Below, one piece after another: positions 1 to 8,202 of a DNA stretch of 18,607 nt (position 1 is its first letter; each line of letters starts with the position of its first letter). The position numbers and the translations under genes are program-made. The stretch comes from Bordetella parapertussis (lineage in GTDB: Bacteria > Pseudomonadota > Gammaproteobacteria > Burkholderiales > CAIKXV01), in assembly GCA_945877995.1 (NCBI GenBank), contig CAMDXD010000021.1:1-18607 (forward strand), in the 5' to 3' direction. Under the pieces are notes generated by a model, which saw nothing but the letters and a program-made list of their open reading frames with translations, made no database searches and had not been told where the DNA came from.

Positions 1-363
1 CAGCAGGTGATCCGCCTGCATTTCCGCGAGATCGTCGAGCCGACCGGGCTCTGGGCCGAGATGATCGAGAACGAACTGAGACCCCAGCATGAGGGCGTGC
101 TGCGCGTCCTGTGCGCCGAGTTCGGCCTGCGCAAGGCCGACCTGGAACTGCAGCGGCTGGTGTTCGCGATCATCGGCATGGGCATCCATTTCTTCGTGGC
201 GCAGGACATCGTGCAGGCGATCGCGCCGGAAGTGATGGACGGGCCCGATGCGATCGATGCGCTCGCCGATCGGCTCGCCGACGGCGCGCTGGCCATGATC
301 GAAGCCGAGCGCCAGCGGCGCGCCGCAAAGCCGAGGCCTGCGCGCCGCCGGGGTGCGCGATGA
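1..363 (+). CDS. TetR-family transcriptional regulator, C-terminal part (5' end cut by window)
   Basis: The frame is open from base 1 to a TGA at 361-363 and gives 120 residues. The N-terminal helix-turn-helix lies upstream of the window. What remains resembles the ligand-binding domain of CecR/YbiH-type TetR repressors (DUF1956): the stretch HFREIVEPTGLW, followed by MIENELRPQHE, is typical of that group, and the rest is amphipathic helix ending in a basic tail (RRAAKPRPARRRGAR). Such repressors usually bind a small hydrophobic molecule and control an adjacent transporter. The stop overlaps the next start by 4 nt (ATGA, 360-363), so regulator and efflux genes are probably one transcript under autoregulation. 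The operator would be upstream and is not visible. Family assignment is fairly secure; ligand and direct targets are inferred. Confidence 0.8.
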   Translation, partial: QQVIRLHFREIVEPTGLWAEMIENELRPQHEGVLRVLCAEFGLRKADLELQRLVFAIIGMGIHFFVAQDIVQAIAPEVMDGPDAIDALADRLADGALAMIEAERQRRAAKPRPARRRGAR

Positions 364-1880
364 AGGTGGGCGGGTATCGGTCGAGCTCGATGCTGCTGCC
401 GCTGGTGGCCCTGGTGGCCGGATGCGCAGCCCCCTTCCCCGTCGGCCCCGACTACCGGGGTCCGTCGAGCGAGGCCGCTGCGCCCGCGCGCTGGCAGGTA
501 CGTTGGCTGCCGAAGCCGGCACTGGCTGCAGCTGATGCGCCGTCCCTGCCGGGCGCGTCGGCACCGCCGGCGGAGGTGCGCGCGGCGAGCGGCGAACTGC
601 TGCGCGGCTGGTGGCAGCAGTTTGACGACCCGCTGCTGGCGGAACTGATCGGTTCTGCCCAGGGCGCGAGCAGCACGCTCGCGCAGGCCGCGCTGCGCAT
701 CGCGCAGGCGCGCAGCGACCTGTCGGCGGCGCAGGCGCGGCTGCTGCCCAACGCAGACGCCAGCATCGCGGCGAGTCGCGGCGCAATCACCTTCGGCGGG
801 CCGGTGATCCTGCGCACGCTGGCGCAGGCACAGGCGCAGGCGAGCTGGGAGATCGACCTGTTCGGTGCGATCGGGCGCAGCCGGGAAGGCGCGGTGGCGC
901 GCCTGCTCGCCCGGGAAGCGCAGTGGCAGGATGCGCAGGTCGCCCTCGCCGCCGAAGTGGGCAATGTCTATGTCGCGTTACGCCACTGCGAACGCCAGCT
1001 GGAACTCACCGAAGACGATGCGCGTTCGCGTGCCGAGACCGCCCGGCTCACCGCGATCACCGGCAGCGCCGGACTGCAGGCGCCCTCGACCGTTGCGCTG
1101 GCGCGCGCGAGCGCAGCCGATGCCGCGAACCGGCTGGCGCGGCAGCGCACCGAATGCGAAGTGCTACTGAAGTCCCTGGTCGTTCTCACCGCGCACGACG
1201 AGCCCGTGCTGCGCACGCGCCTTGCCCCGGCGAGCGCGCGCCTGCCGCAGCCGCAGCGCTTCCAGGTGGACCGCCTGCCGGCGGAAGTCCTGCGCCAGCG
1301 ACCGGACCTGGCCGCACTGGAGCGCGAACTCGCGGCCGCCAGCGCCGACATCGGCAAGGCCGAGGCCGCGCGCTACCCGAGCCTGTCGCTCGCCGGCAAC
1401 ATAGGGCCGCTGCGCGCGCAGGCCAGCGGCGTGACCGTCAGCGCAAACACCTGGTCGATCGGCCCGACGCTGAACATCCCGTTGTTCGATGCAGGCCGGC
1501 GCGCGGCGAGCGTCGAAGCTGCTCGCGTGGCTTACGCCGCAGCCGAGGCCACCTACCGCGAGCGGGTGCGCGTCGCGGTGCGCGAGGTCGAGGAGGCGCT
1601 GCTGCGCCTGGCCGATGCAGACGAGCGGGAGCAGTCGGCCCTGGTCGCCTCGGCCGGCTACCGGCAGGCGTTCGACGCGGCCGGCGTGCGCTACCGGGCT
1701 GGCCTGGGCAACCTGGTCGACCTCGAGGATGCGCGTCGCACCGCCGTGCAGGCCGACACCGCGCTCGCCGAACTGCGCCGCGACCGCCTGCTGGCATGGA
1801 TTTCCCTTTACCGGGCGGCAGGTGGCGGCTGGGAATCCCCGCCGCCACCGGTCCGCTCGTCCTCCGGAGCTTCGCGATGA
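360..1880 (+). CDS. RND efflux outer-membrane lipoprotein, NodT/OprM-type TolC-like channel
   Basis: 506 residues, close to the family's usual 460-510. It is the outer-membrane exit duct of a tripartite efflux pump. The N-terminus is a lipoprotein signal: a short basic start, a hydrophobic run (MLLPLVALVAG) and a lipobox LVAGC with the lipidated Cys at residue 22. The GPDY motif just after it is usual in NodT proteins. Two repeated OEP domains follow; the second carries RLPAEVLRQRPDLAALE and EAARYPSLSLAG, both hallmark OEP stretches. The start at 360 was chosen because it places the lipobox correctly and overlaps the upstream stop as ATGA; upstream codons in this frame read as out-of-frame arginine-rich sequence. 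The ribosome-binding site is weak, which fits translational coupling. It overlaps the adaptor gene by 4 nt. Confidence 0.9.
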   Translation: MKVGGYRSSSMLLPLVALVAGCAAPFPVGPDYRGPSSEAAAPARWQVRWLPKPALAAADAPSLPGASAPPAEVRAASGELLRGWWQQFDDPLLAELIGSAQGASSTLAQAALRIAQARSDLSAAQARLLPNADASIAASRGAITFGGPVILRTLAQAQAQASWEIDLFGAIGRSREGAVARLLAREAQWQDAQVALAAEVGNVYVALRHCERQLELTEDDARSRAETARLTAITGSAGLQAPSTVALARASAADAANRLARQRTECEVLLKSLVVLTAHDEPVLRTRLAPASARLPQPQRFQVDRLPAEVLRQRPDLAALERELAAASADIGKAEAARYPSLSLAGNIGPLRAQASGVTVSANTWSIGPTLNIPLFDAGRRAASVEAARVAYAAAEATYRERVRVAVREVEEALLRLADADEREQSALVASAGYRQAFDAAGVRYRAGLGNLVDLEDARRTAVQADTALAELRRDRLLAWISLYRAAGGGWESPPPPVRSSSGASR

Positions 1881-3088
1881 GCAGCCCTCTCCCCGTCCCA
1901 GGCACCGTCCCCGGCACCCCGGCGCCCTCACCCGAGCGCAGCAGGTTGCTGCGCAATGCCGGCGCCGCGCTCGCGCTCTGTGCAGCCGTCATTGCCGCAT
2001 CGGCCGTGGCACCGGGCAAAGCCGCCGAGAAGGCGCCGGGCAAGGCAACCGGCCAGCGCCCGTCGCTGACCGTCGAGACGGTGCTGCCCGAGGTGCGCGA
2101 ACTGCAGATGCGCATCGGTGCGAACGGCAACGTCGCGGCCTGGCAGGAAGCGGTGATCGGCAGCGAAGTGAGCGGGCTGAGGTTGACCGAGGTTCGAGTC
2201 AACGTCGGCGATTACGTACGCCGCGGCACGCTGCTCGCGGCGTTCTCCGCCGAGACGGTGCAGGCGGAACTCGCGCTGCAGCGCGCGACGCTGGCCGAGG
2301 CCGAGGCCTCCTTTGCAGAAGCGACGGCCAATGCCGACCGCGCACGCCAGGTGCAGGCGAGCGGCGCCCTCTCGAGCCAGCAGGTCGGCCAGTTCCTGAC
2401 CGGCGAGGCAACCGCGAAGGCACGGGTGGATGCAGCCCGCGCCCAGGTGCAGTCGCAGGAACTGCGGCTCAGGCACACGCGCATCGAGTCCCCGGACGAC
2501 GGTATCGTCTCCTCGCGTACCGCCACGGTCGGTGCTGTCGCGGCGCCGGGGCAGGAACTGTTCCGGCTGATACGCCAGGGCCGCCTGGAATGGCGCGGCG
2601 AGGTGCCAGCCGCACAACTGCACCGGGTACGCGCAGGCCAGGTGGTGAAGGTCGTGACGCCGGCCGGCGACACGGTGGAGGGCCGGGTGCGCATGGTCGG
2701 CCCGACGGTCGACGGCACCTCGCGCAACGCGCTGGTATACGTGGATCTCAAGCCTGCGCCGACGCTGCTTCGGCCGGGGATGTTCGTGCGTGGCGAGATC
2801 GACATGGGCGCCAGCCGCGCGCTGACCCTGCCGCAATCGGCGGTGCTGCTGCGCGAAGGCTTCACCTATGCCTACCGCATCGGCGACGACGGCCGGGTGG
2901 CGCAGGTGAAGATCGACACCGGCCGGCGCGAAGGCGACCGGATCGAGGTGCTGCGCGGTCTTGCCGAGGGCGTGCGCGTGGTGCGCAGTGGCGTGGCCTT
3001 CCTCGCCGACGGTGACCTGGTGCGCATCGCAGACGGGCCGGCCAGGGAGGCTGCGAAGGCGGGTGCTGCGACCGGGACGTCGAAATGA
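1877..3088 (+). CDS. RND efflux periplasmic adaptor subunit (membrane fusion protein, HlyD/AcrA type)
   Basis: 403 residues. It bridges the inner-membrane pump and the outer-membrane channel. Residues about 24-46 are a hydrophobic N-terminal segment (RNAGAALALCAAVIAASAVA) that is a signal or membrane anchor; no lipobox Cys is evident. The first lipoyl half lies near residues 88-123 (IGSEVSGLRLTEVRVNVGDYV), an Ala/Glu/Gln-rich coiled-coil hairpin near 124-198, and the second lipoyl half starts at TRIESPDDGIVSSRTATVG (201-219). Beta-barrel and membrane-proximal domains follow. The start is the ATG of an ATGA overlap with the channel gene, with a GGAG 7 nt upstream. The stop overlaps the pump start in the same way. 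The adaptor role is secure; the exported compounds cannot be read from the sequence. Confidence 0.9.
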   Translation: MSSPLPVPGTVPGTPAPSPERSRLLRNAGAALALCAAVIAASAVAPGKAAEKAPGKATGQRPSLTVETVLPEVRELQMRIGANGNVAAWQEAVIGSEVSGLRLTEVRVNVGDYVRRGTLLAAFSAETVQAELALQRATLAEAEASFAEATANADRARQVQASGALSSQQVGQFLTGEATAKARVDAARAQVQSQELRLRHTRIESPDDGIVSSRTATVGAVAAPGQELFRLIRQGRLEWRGEVPAAQLHRVRAGQVVKVVTPAGDTVEGRVRMVGPTVDGTSRNALVYVDLKPAPTLLRPGMFVRGEIDMGASRALTLPQSAVLLREGFTYAYRIGDDGRVAQVKIDTGRREGDRIEVLRGLAEGVRVVRSGVAFLADGDLVRIADGPAREAAKAGAATGTSK

Positions 3089-6000
3089 ACGTATCCGCAT
3101 GGTCGATCCGTAACCCCATTCCGACGGTGATGCTGTTCGTACTGCTCACCCTCGCCGGGCTCGTCGGCTTCAAGGCGATGAAGATCCAGAACTTCCCGGA
3201 CATCGAACTGCCGACGATCATCGTCAGTGCCTCGCTGCCGGGCGCCGGCCCCGGCCAGCTCGAGACCGAGGTCGCGCGCAAGATCGAGAACTCGGTCGCC
3301 AGCGTGCAGGGCGTGAAGCACATCTATTCGACGCTGCAGGACGGAGCGGTCACCATCAGCGTCGAGTTCCGGCTTGAGAAGCGGGTGCAGGAGGCGCTCG
3401 ACGAGACGCGCGACGCGGTGAACCGGATACGCGCGGACCTGCCCGCCGACCTGCGCGACCCGGTGATCTCGAAGCTGAATATCTCGGGCATGCCGATCCT
3501 CACCTATACCGTCGCATCGTCGCGCATGGACGAGGAGGCACTGTCCTGGTTCGTTGATAACGAGGCCTCGAAGGCCCTGCTCGCGGTGCGCGGCGTCGGC
3601 GGGGTCGCACGGGTTGGCGGCGTGGCGCGCGAGGTGCGCGTGGAACTCGACCCGACCCGGATGATCGCCCTGGACGCGACGGCGGCGGAGGTGTCGCGCG
3701 GGCTGCGCCAGCTGCAGCGCGAACTGTCCGGTGGCCGCATCGACCTCGGCGGCGGCGAGCAGGCGGTGCGCACGCTCGCCACGGTGCGCTCGGCCGAGGA
3801 GCTGGCGGCGATCGAAATCTCGCTGGCGGGCGGGCGCCGAATACGCCTCGACCAGCTGGCGAAGGTCAGCGACACGATCGGCGAGCGCCGCTCGGCCGCA
3901 CTGCTGGACGGCCGCCCGGTGGTCGGCTTCGAGGTGACGAAGGCGCGAGGCGAGAGCGAGGTCGCGGTCGCCAGCGGCGTGCGCGAACGCATCGAACGGC
4001 TGAAGGCAGCCCACCCGGACATCACTGTCACCGAGGCATTCAACTTCGTCGACTTCGTGCAGGACAGCTACGAAGGCTCGATGTGGCTGCTGATGGAAGG
4101 CGCCCTGCTCGCGGTCATCGTGGTCTGGCTGTTCCTGCGCGACTGGCGCGCCACCTTCGTCTCGGCGGTGGCCCTTCCGATGTCGGCCATCCCGACCTTC
4201 CTGGGCATGTGGTGGCTGGGCTTCACGATCAACACCGTCACGCTGCTCAGCCTGTCGCTGGTGGTCGGCGTGCTGGTCGACGATGCGATCGTCGAGATCG
4301 AGAACATCATGCGCCACCTGCGCATGGGCAAGACCCCGTACCAGGCAGCGATGGAAGCCGCCGACGAGATCGGCCTGGCAGTGATCGCGACCACCTTCAC
4401 GCTGGTGGCGGTGTTCCTGCCCACCGCCTTCATGAGCGGCATCGCCGGCAAGTTCTTCAAGCAGTTCGGCTGGACGGCCGCGCTCGCGGTGTTCGCCTCG
4501 CTGCTGGTGGCGCGGATGCTCACGCCGATGATGGCAGCCTACCTGCTTCGCGCGGGCGGGGCTCACGTCAATGACGGCGCGCTGATGCGCGCCTACATGC
4601 TGCGCGCGCCGCACGAAGCGCCCCCGGAAGGTCGCCTGATGCGCACCTACCTGCGCGCGGCTGCCTGGTGCGTGCGCCACCGCCTGGCGACGAGCATCGC
4701 CGCGGCGCTGTTCTTCGCCGGCTCGATCGCGCTGATCCCGCTGCTGCCCACCGGCTTCATCCCGCCGGACGATCTGTCGCAGACGCAGGTGCAGGTCGAG
4801 CTGCCACCCGGCTCGCGCTTCGAGGACACGTTCGCCGCGGCGGAGCGCGCGCGCATGCTGGTCACCGGCAACACGCACGTGAAGACCGTCTACACGACAG
4901 TCGGCGGTGGCAGCGCCGGCGGCGATCCATTCGTGCCGGCGGGCGCCGCAGAGGCGCGCAAGGCGACGCTGAACATCAACCTCACGCCGCGGCGCGAGCG
5001 CAGCGGCATCAGCAAGCAGTCGATCGAGGCCGACCTGCGCGACCGGCTGGCGGCACTGCCGGGCGCACGGGTCTCCGTCGGCCTCGGCAGCTCCGGCGAG
5101 AAGTACGTGCTGGTGCTGGCTGGTGACGATGGCGCAGCGCTGCTGGCCGCGGCGCGCGAGGTCGAGCGCGACGTCCGGTCCATCCCGGGCATCGGCGGCG
5201 TCACTTCCAGTTCAAGCCTGATCCGCCCGGAACTCGTGGTGCGGCCGGACTTTGCCCGGGCGGCCGACGCCGGCGTCGACTCGACCACGATCGCCGACAC
5301 GCTGCGCATAGCGACCCTCGGCGACTACGACCTTGCGCTGCCGAAGATGAACCTGGCGCAGCGGCAGGTGCCGATCGTGGTTCGGCTGCCGGATGCGGCC
5401 CGGCAGGACCTGGCGCTGCTGTCGCAGCTGACCGTGCCCGGCCGCGACGGCCCGGTGCGCATCGATGCCATCGCCAACCTCTCCCTGGAGAGCGGCCCGG
5501 CGATCATCAACCGCTACGACCGCCTGCGTAACATCAACCTGTCGATCGAACTGAACAACGTGCCGCTCGGCGACGTGGTGGCTGCGGTGGATAAGCTGCC
5601 CAGCCTGGCTGCGCTGCCACCTGGCGTAACGCAGGCGAGCATCGGCGATGCAGAGGTGATGGCCGAGCTGTTCGAGAGCTTCGGCCTGGCGATGCTCACC
5701 GGCGTGCTCTGCATCTACATCGTGCTGGTGCTGCTGTTCAAGGATTTCTTCCAACCGGTGACCATCCTGGCCGCGCTGCCGTTGTCGATCGGTGGCGCCT
5801 TCGTCGCGCTGCTCGCGGCCAACAGCAGTTTCTCGATGCCGAGCCTGATCGGCCTGGTGATGCTGATGGGCATCACGACGAAGAACTCTATCCTGCTGAT
5901 CGACTACGCGATCATCGCGCGCAGGGAGCACGGCCTGGGCCGCTTCGAGGCGCTGATGGACGCCTGCCACAAGCGCGCGCGGCCGATCGTGATGACCACC

Positions 6001-6246
6001 ATCGCGATGGCTGCGGGCATGCTGCCGATCGCGATCGGCATGGGCGTGGACCCGAGTTTCCGCTCGCCGATGGCGATTGCGGTGATCGGCGGGCTGGTCA
6101 CCGGCACGCTGCTGTCGCTGCTGGTGATCCCTGTGGTGTTCACCTACGTCGACGACGCGGTGCAGTGGATGGCCCGGCTATGGCGCGGCAGGAACGCCTC
6201 GCCCGCCAGTGGCGGGCCGAAGGATGCGCCAGCCGCCGTGCCATGA
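3085..6246 (+). CDS. RND efflux pump, inner-membrane permease (AcrB-like, HAE1-type)
   Basis: 1053 residues, the usual RND length. It is a proton-driven exporter that works as a trimer with the adaptor and channel encoded just upstream. The N-terminus (WSIRNPIPTVMLFVLL) is the usual first membrane helix, followed by NFPDIELPTI of the porter domain. Residues 399-400 in GVLVDDAIVEIENI are the two TM4 aspartates of the proton relay, and Lys933 in MGITTKNSILLIDYA is the matching TM10 lysine, so the pump looks functional. The duplicated layout (two sets of membrane helices and two large periplasmic loops) is complete. The conserved proton-relay residues and the multidrug-type neighbours favour drug or hydrophobic-compound export over heavy-metal (CusA-like) export, although the substrate is unknown. 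It is the last gene of the operon; a hairpin follows 18 nt after the stop. Confidence 0.93.
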   Translation: MNVSAWSIRNPIPTVMLFVLLTLAGLVGFKAMKIQNFPDIELPTIIVSASLPGAGPGQLETEVARKIENSVASVQGVKHIYSTLQDGAVTISVEFRLEKRVQEALDETRDAVNRIRADLPADLRDPVISKLNISGMPILTYTVASSRMDEEALSWFVDNEASKALLAVRGVGGVARVGGVAREVRVELDPTRMIALDATAAEVSRGLRQLQRELSGGRIDLGGGEQAVRTLATVRSAEELAAIEISLAGGRRIRLDQLAKVSDTIGERRSAALLDGRPVVGFEVTKARGESEVAVASGVRERIERLKAAHPDITVTEAFNFVDFVQDSYEGSMWLLMEGALLAVIVVWLFLRDWRATFVSAVALPMSAIPTFLGMWWLGFTINTVTLLSLSLVVGVLVDDAIVEIENIMRHLRMGKTPYQAAMEAADEIGLAVIATTFTLVAVFLPTAFMSGIAGKFFKQFGWTAALAVFASLLVARMLTPMMAAYLLRAGGAHVNDGALMRAYMLRAPHEAPPEGRLMRTYLRAAAWCVRHRLATSIAAALFFAGSIALIPLLPTGFIPPDDLSQTQVQVELPPGSRFEDTFAAAERARMLVTGNTHVKTVYTTVGGGSAGGDPFVPAGAAEARKATLNINLTPRRERSGISKQSIEADLRDRLAALPGARVSVGLGSSGEKYVLVLAGDDGAALLAAAREVERDVRSIPGIGGVTSSSSLIRPELVVRPDFARAADAGVDSTTIADTLRIATLGDYDLALPKMNLAQRQVPIVVRLPDAARQDLALLSQLTVPGRDGPVRIDAIANLSLESGPAIINRYDRLRNINLSIELNNVPLGDVVAAVDKLPSLAALPPGVTQASIGDAEVMAELFESFGLAMLTGVLCIYIVLVLLFKDFFQPVTILAALPLSIGGAFVALLAANSSFSMPSLIGLVMLMGITTKNSILLIDYAIIARREHGLGRFEALMDACHKRARPIVMTTIAMAAGMLPIAIGMGVDPSFRSPMAIAVIGGLVTGTLLSLLVIPVVFTYVDDAVQWMARLWRGRNASPASGGPKDAPAAVP

Positions 6247-6264
6247 CCATCGGCGGGCCCGGGC

Positions 6265-6292
6265 GCGACCGTCCGCTGCTGCGGCGGCTCGC
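6265..6292. terminator. Hairpin between convergent pump and CBS genes
   Basis: Outer arms GCGA/TCGC and inner arms CCG/CGG and CCGC/GCGG close a TGCT loop, with one single-base bulge on each side, giving about 11 base pairs. It fills most of the 47-nt gap between the two stop codons and could stop transcription from both sides. There is no T-run on either strand, so it is at best a weak intrinsic terminator. The role is inferred from position and pairing. Confidence 0.35.
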
Positions 6293-6293
6293 C

Positions 6294-6743
6294 TCAGCGC
6301 AGCCCGCCCGTGTACGCACCACGGATGTACGACTCGAGCTGCTGGATCAGGTAGCGCTGCTGCTTCAGCGTCTCTTTCACCACGTCGCCGATCGAGACCA
6401 TCCCGACCACCTGTCCGTCATCGATCACCGGCAGATGGCGGATGTCGCGTTCGGTCATCTGCTGCATGCAGTCTTCCAGGGACTGCGCCGGTTCCACCGT
6501 GATCACGGTACGCGTCATGATCTCGCTCACGCGCGTCTCTTCGGCACGTCGGCCGGGCAGCGCCACCTTCAGCGCACAGTCGCGTTCCGACAGGATACCC
6601 ACCAGCGATGCACCGTCCATCACCATCAGCGCGCCGATCCGACGGGCCGAGAGGATCGCCAATGCCGTGGTCACCGTGTCGTCGGCCGAGATCGTGAAAA
6701 GCTCGGATGACTTCGAGGCCAGCAACTGCTTGATGGTGATCAT
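6294..6743 (-). CDS. CBS-domain pair protein
   Basis: 149 residues made almost entirely of two CBS motifs, residues about 12-65 and 74-130. Each holds the usual pattern: VTTALAILSARRIGALMV then LVGILSERD, and LEDCMQQMTERDIRHLPV then VVGMVSIGDVV. A short helical tail (QQRYLIQQLESYIRGAYTG) follows; this tail is common in stand-alone bacterial CBS pairs. Such proteins sense adenine nucleotides, but the partner is unknown. A longer frame begins at 6809, but the ATG at 6743 is preferred because GGAGGG lies 8 nt before it and the protein then starts with the usual MITIKQLL. It lies 152 nt downstream of ribBA on the same strand, with its own TATAAT box, so it is likely transcribed separately. Convergent with the pump gene. 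Confidence 0.9.
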   Translation of the reverse strand: MITIKQLLASKSSELFTISADDTVTTALAILSARRIGALMVMDGASLVGILSERDCALKVALPGRRAEETRVSEIMTRTVITVEPAQSLEDCMQQMTERDIRHLPVIDDGQVVGMVSIGDVVKETLKQQRYLIQQLESYIRGAYTGGLR

Positions 6744-6787
6744 CGCCACATCCCTCCAGGCCGCTGTGGCCGTCCGCAATTCGCAAG

Positions 6788-6803
6788 CTGCGCCCGGGCG
6801 CAG
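6788..6803. repeat. 16-bp perfect palindrome near the CBS-gene transcription start
   Basis: CTGCGCCCGGGCGCAG reads the same on both strands. It begins 9 nt downstream of the TATAAT box at 6812-6817 (minus strand), where the transcript would begin. It could be a repressor operator or form a stem at the 5' end of the mRNA. GC-only palindromes arise easily in DNA this GC-rich, so the function is uncertain. Confidence 0.35.
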
Positions 6804-6811
6804 AAGCACAA

Positions 6812-6817
6812 ATTATA
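6812..6817 (-). promoter_or_regulatory. Candidate -10 box for the CBS-domain gene
   Basis: The minus strand reads TATAAT inside otherwise GC-rich sequence (GGCTATAATTTG), 68 nt before the CBS start codon. No good -35 hexamer lies 16-18 nt upstream, so it may need an activator or use an alternative -35. It supports independent transcription of the CBS gene from within the gap after ribBA. Confidence 0.45.
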
Positions 6818-6868
6818 GCCACTGCCGGGCGCGCGACGACCGCTCGATACATGAGGATTCCGTCAGGA

Positions 6869-6894
6869 TCCGGTCGCGACGGACGCGGCCCGGA
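6869..6894 (-). terminator. Imperfect hairpin just after the ribBA stop
   Basis: Arms TCCGG/CCGGA with inner CGCG/CGCG around a 5-nt loop, starting within 2 nt of the ribBA stop codon. There is a small internal bulge and no T-run, so it would be a weak terminator or an mRNA 3'-end stabiliser for the xseB-to-ribBA operon. Confidence 0.28.
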
Positions 6895-6895
6895 C

Positions 6896-8173
6896 TCACT
6901 TCCCGCCCGGAGTGCCTTCGGGATCGCGCGCTTCGCCGACCATCGACAGCAGGTGCCCGAACTTGGTCTGCTTGGTCTCCATGTACCGGCGGTTGGCCGG
7001 ACGCGGCGGCACTTCGAGCTGGCGGCGCTCGGTGACGATCAGGCCCTGCTCCTCGGCTGAGCGCACCTTGTCGGGATTATTCGTCATCAGCTTCAGGCGG
7101 CGCACGCCGAGGTCGAACAGGATGCGCGCACCGACGGTGTAGTCGCGCAGGTCGGCCGCGAAGCCGAGCTTGTGGTTCGCCTCGACCGTGTCGTAGCCCT
7201 GGTCCTGCAGCGCATAGGCGAGGATCTTGTTCGCCAGGCCGATGCCGCGGCCCTCGTCGAACATGTACACGATCGCGCCGCGTCCTTCACGGTCGATCTC
7301 CTGCATCGCCAGCTCGAGCTGTTCGCCGCAGTCGCAGCGGGTCGAACCGAACACGTCGCCAGTCAGGCATTGCGAATGCAGCCGCACGAGCACCGGCTCT
7401 TCGGTCGCCACTTCGCCCTTCTTCATCACGACATAGAGGCTGGTCTCGAGCTCGTCGGTGTACACCATCAGCTCGAACTCGCCGAAGTAGCGCGTCGGCA
7501 GTACGGTCTGCGACTTGCGCCGGATCTGGCGCTGCGCGCGCCGCCAGCCGGCCAGGTCGCTGATGCGCAGGATCGGGATGCCGTGCTTCTGCGAGAACGC
7601 CTCGAGGTGTGGCGTGCGCGCCATCGTGCCGTCCTCGTTCATGATCTCGCAGATCACGCCGGCCGGCGGCAGGCCGGCCAGCCGGGCGAGGTCGACAGCG
7701 GCCTCGGTATGCCCTGCACGCGCGAGCACGCCACCGGTCTGCGCGCGCAGCGTCTGCAGCCGGCCGGGGCGGATCAGGTCTGACGGGCCGCTCGCCGGAT
7801 CAAGCGCGACCTTGATGGTGTGTGCACGGTCATGGGCCGACATGCCGGACCCGACGCCTTCGCGCGCATCGATCGGCGTCGCGAACGCGGTGCGGAACTT
7901 GGTGGTGTTCGCCTCGTCGGCGGTGATCAGCGCCAGTCCCAGTTCGCGCAGCCGCTCTTCGGTCAGCGCCAGCGACACGAGCCCGCGTGCCTCGCAGGCC
8001 ATGAAGCTGATCGCCTCGGGCGTCGCATGGCTCGCCGCGACATACAGGTCGCCTTCATTCTCGCGGTCTTCGTCATCGACCAGTATCACCATCTTCCCGT
8101 CGCGCACGGCGGGGATGATTTCGTTGACGATACGCTGGGCAATCGTCGGTACGGCCCGTTCGGTCTGGTTCAT
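6896..8173 (-). CDS. ribBA: Bifunctional 3,4-dihydroxy-2-butanone-4-phosphate synthase / GTP cyclohydrolase II
   Basis: 425 residues covering both entry reactions of riboflavin synthesis: ribulose-5-phosphate to dihydroxybutanone phosphate (N-terminal RibB half, about 1-212) and GTP to diaminohydroxy-ribosylaminopyrimidine phosphate (C-terminal RibA half, about 225-425). RibB motifs include DDEDRENEGD (33-42) and GHTEA with His155. RibA has the zinc cysteines 269, 280 and 282 in CLTGDVFGSTRCDCG, the tyrosine in IVYMFDEGRGIGL (Tyr303) and the Asp/Arg pair in AADLRD (341/343), so this half looks intact. In the RibB half the usual PGHVFPL motif reads PGRLQTL (Arg138), and the usual VCL cysteine is Ser67; see findings. 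The ATG at 8173 begins 29 nt after the folE stop, so the two genes are probably co-transcribed. No FMN riboswitch is seen upstream. Confidence 0.93.
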   Translation of the reverse strand: MNQTERAVPTIAQRIVNEIIPAVRDGKMVILVDDEDRENEGDLYVAASHATPEAISFMACEARGLVSLALTEERLRELGLALITADEANTTKFRTAFATPIDAREGVGSGMSAHDRAHTIKVALDPASGPSDLIRPGRLQTLRAQTGGVLARAGHTEAAVDLARLAGLPPAGVICEIMNEDGTMARTPHLEAFSQKHGIPILRISDLAGWRRAQRQIRRKSQTVLPTRYFGEFELMVYTDELETSLYVVMKKGEVATEEPVLVRLHSQCLTGDVFGSTRCDCGEQLELAMQEIDREGRGAIVYMFDEGRGIGLANKILAYALQDQGYDTVEANHKLGFAADLRDYTVGARILFDLGVRRLKLMTNNPDKVRSAEEQGLIVTERRQLEVPPRPANRRYMETKQTKFGHLLSMVGEARDPEGTPGGK

Positions 8174-8202
8174 CGTCTCTCGGTCGGGCCGCAGGGGCCC
8201 AG

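Noticed and set aside
2872..4878. Long minus-strand open frame (about 670 codons) opposite the adaptor and pump genes
   Set aside because: Arg/His/Gln-rich low-complexity translation, spanning two well-supported plus-strand genes. No start signal and no domain.
8174..8202. Possible FMN riboswitch before ribBA
   Set aside because: The gap to folE is 29 nt, far too short for the aptamer, and no such conserved element is seen before folE either. Transcription appears to come from upstream genes.
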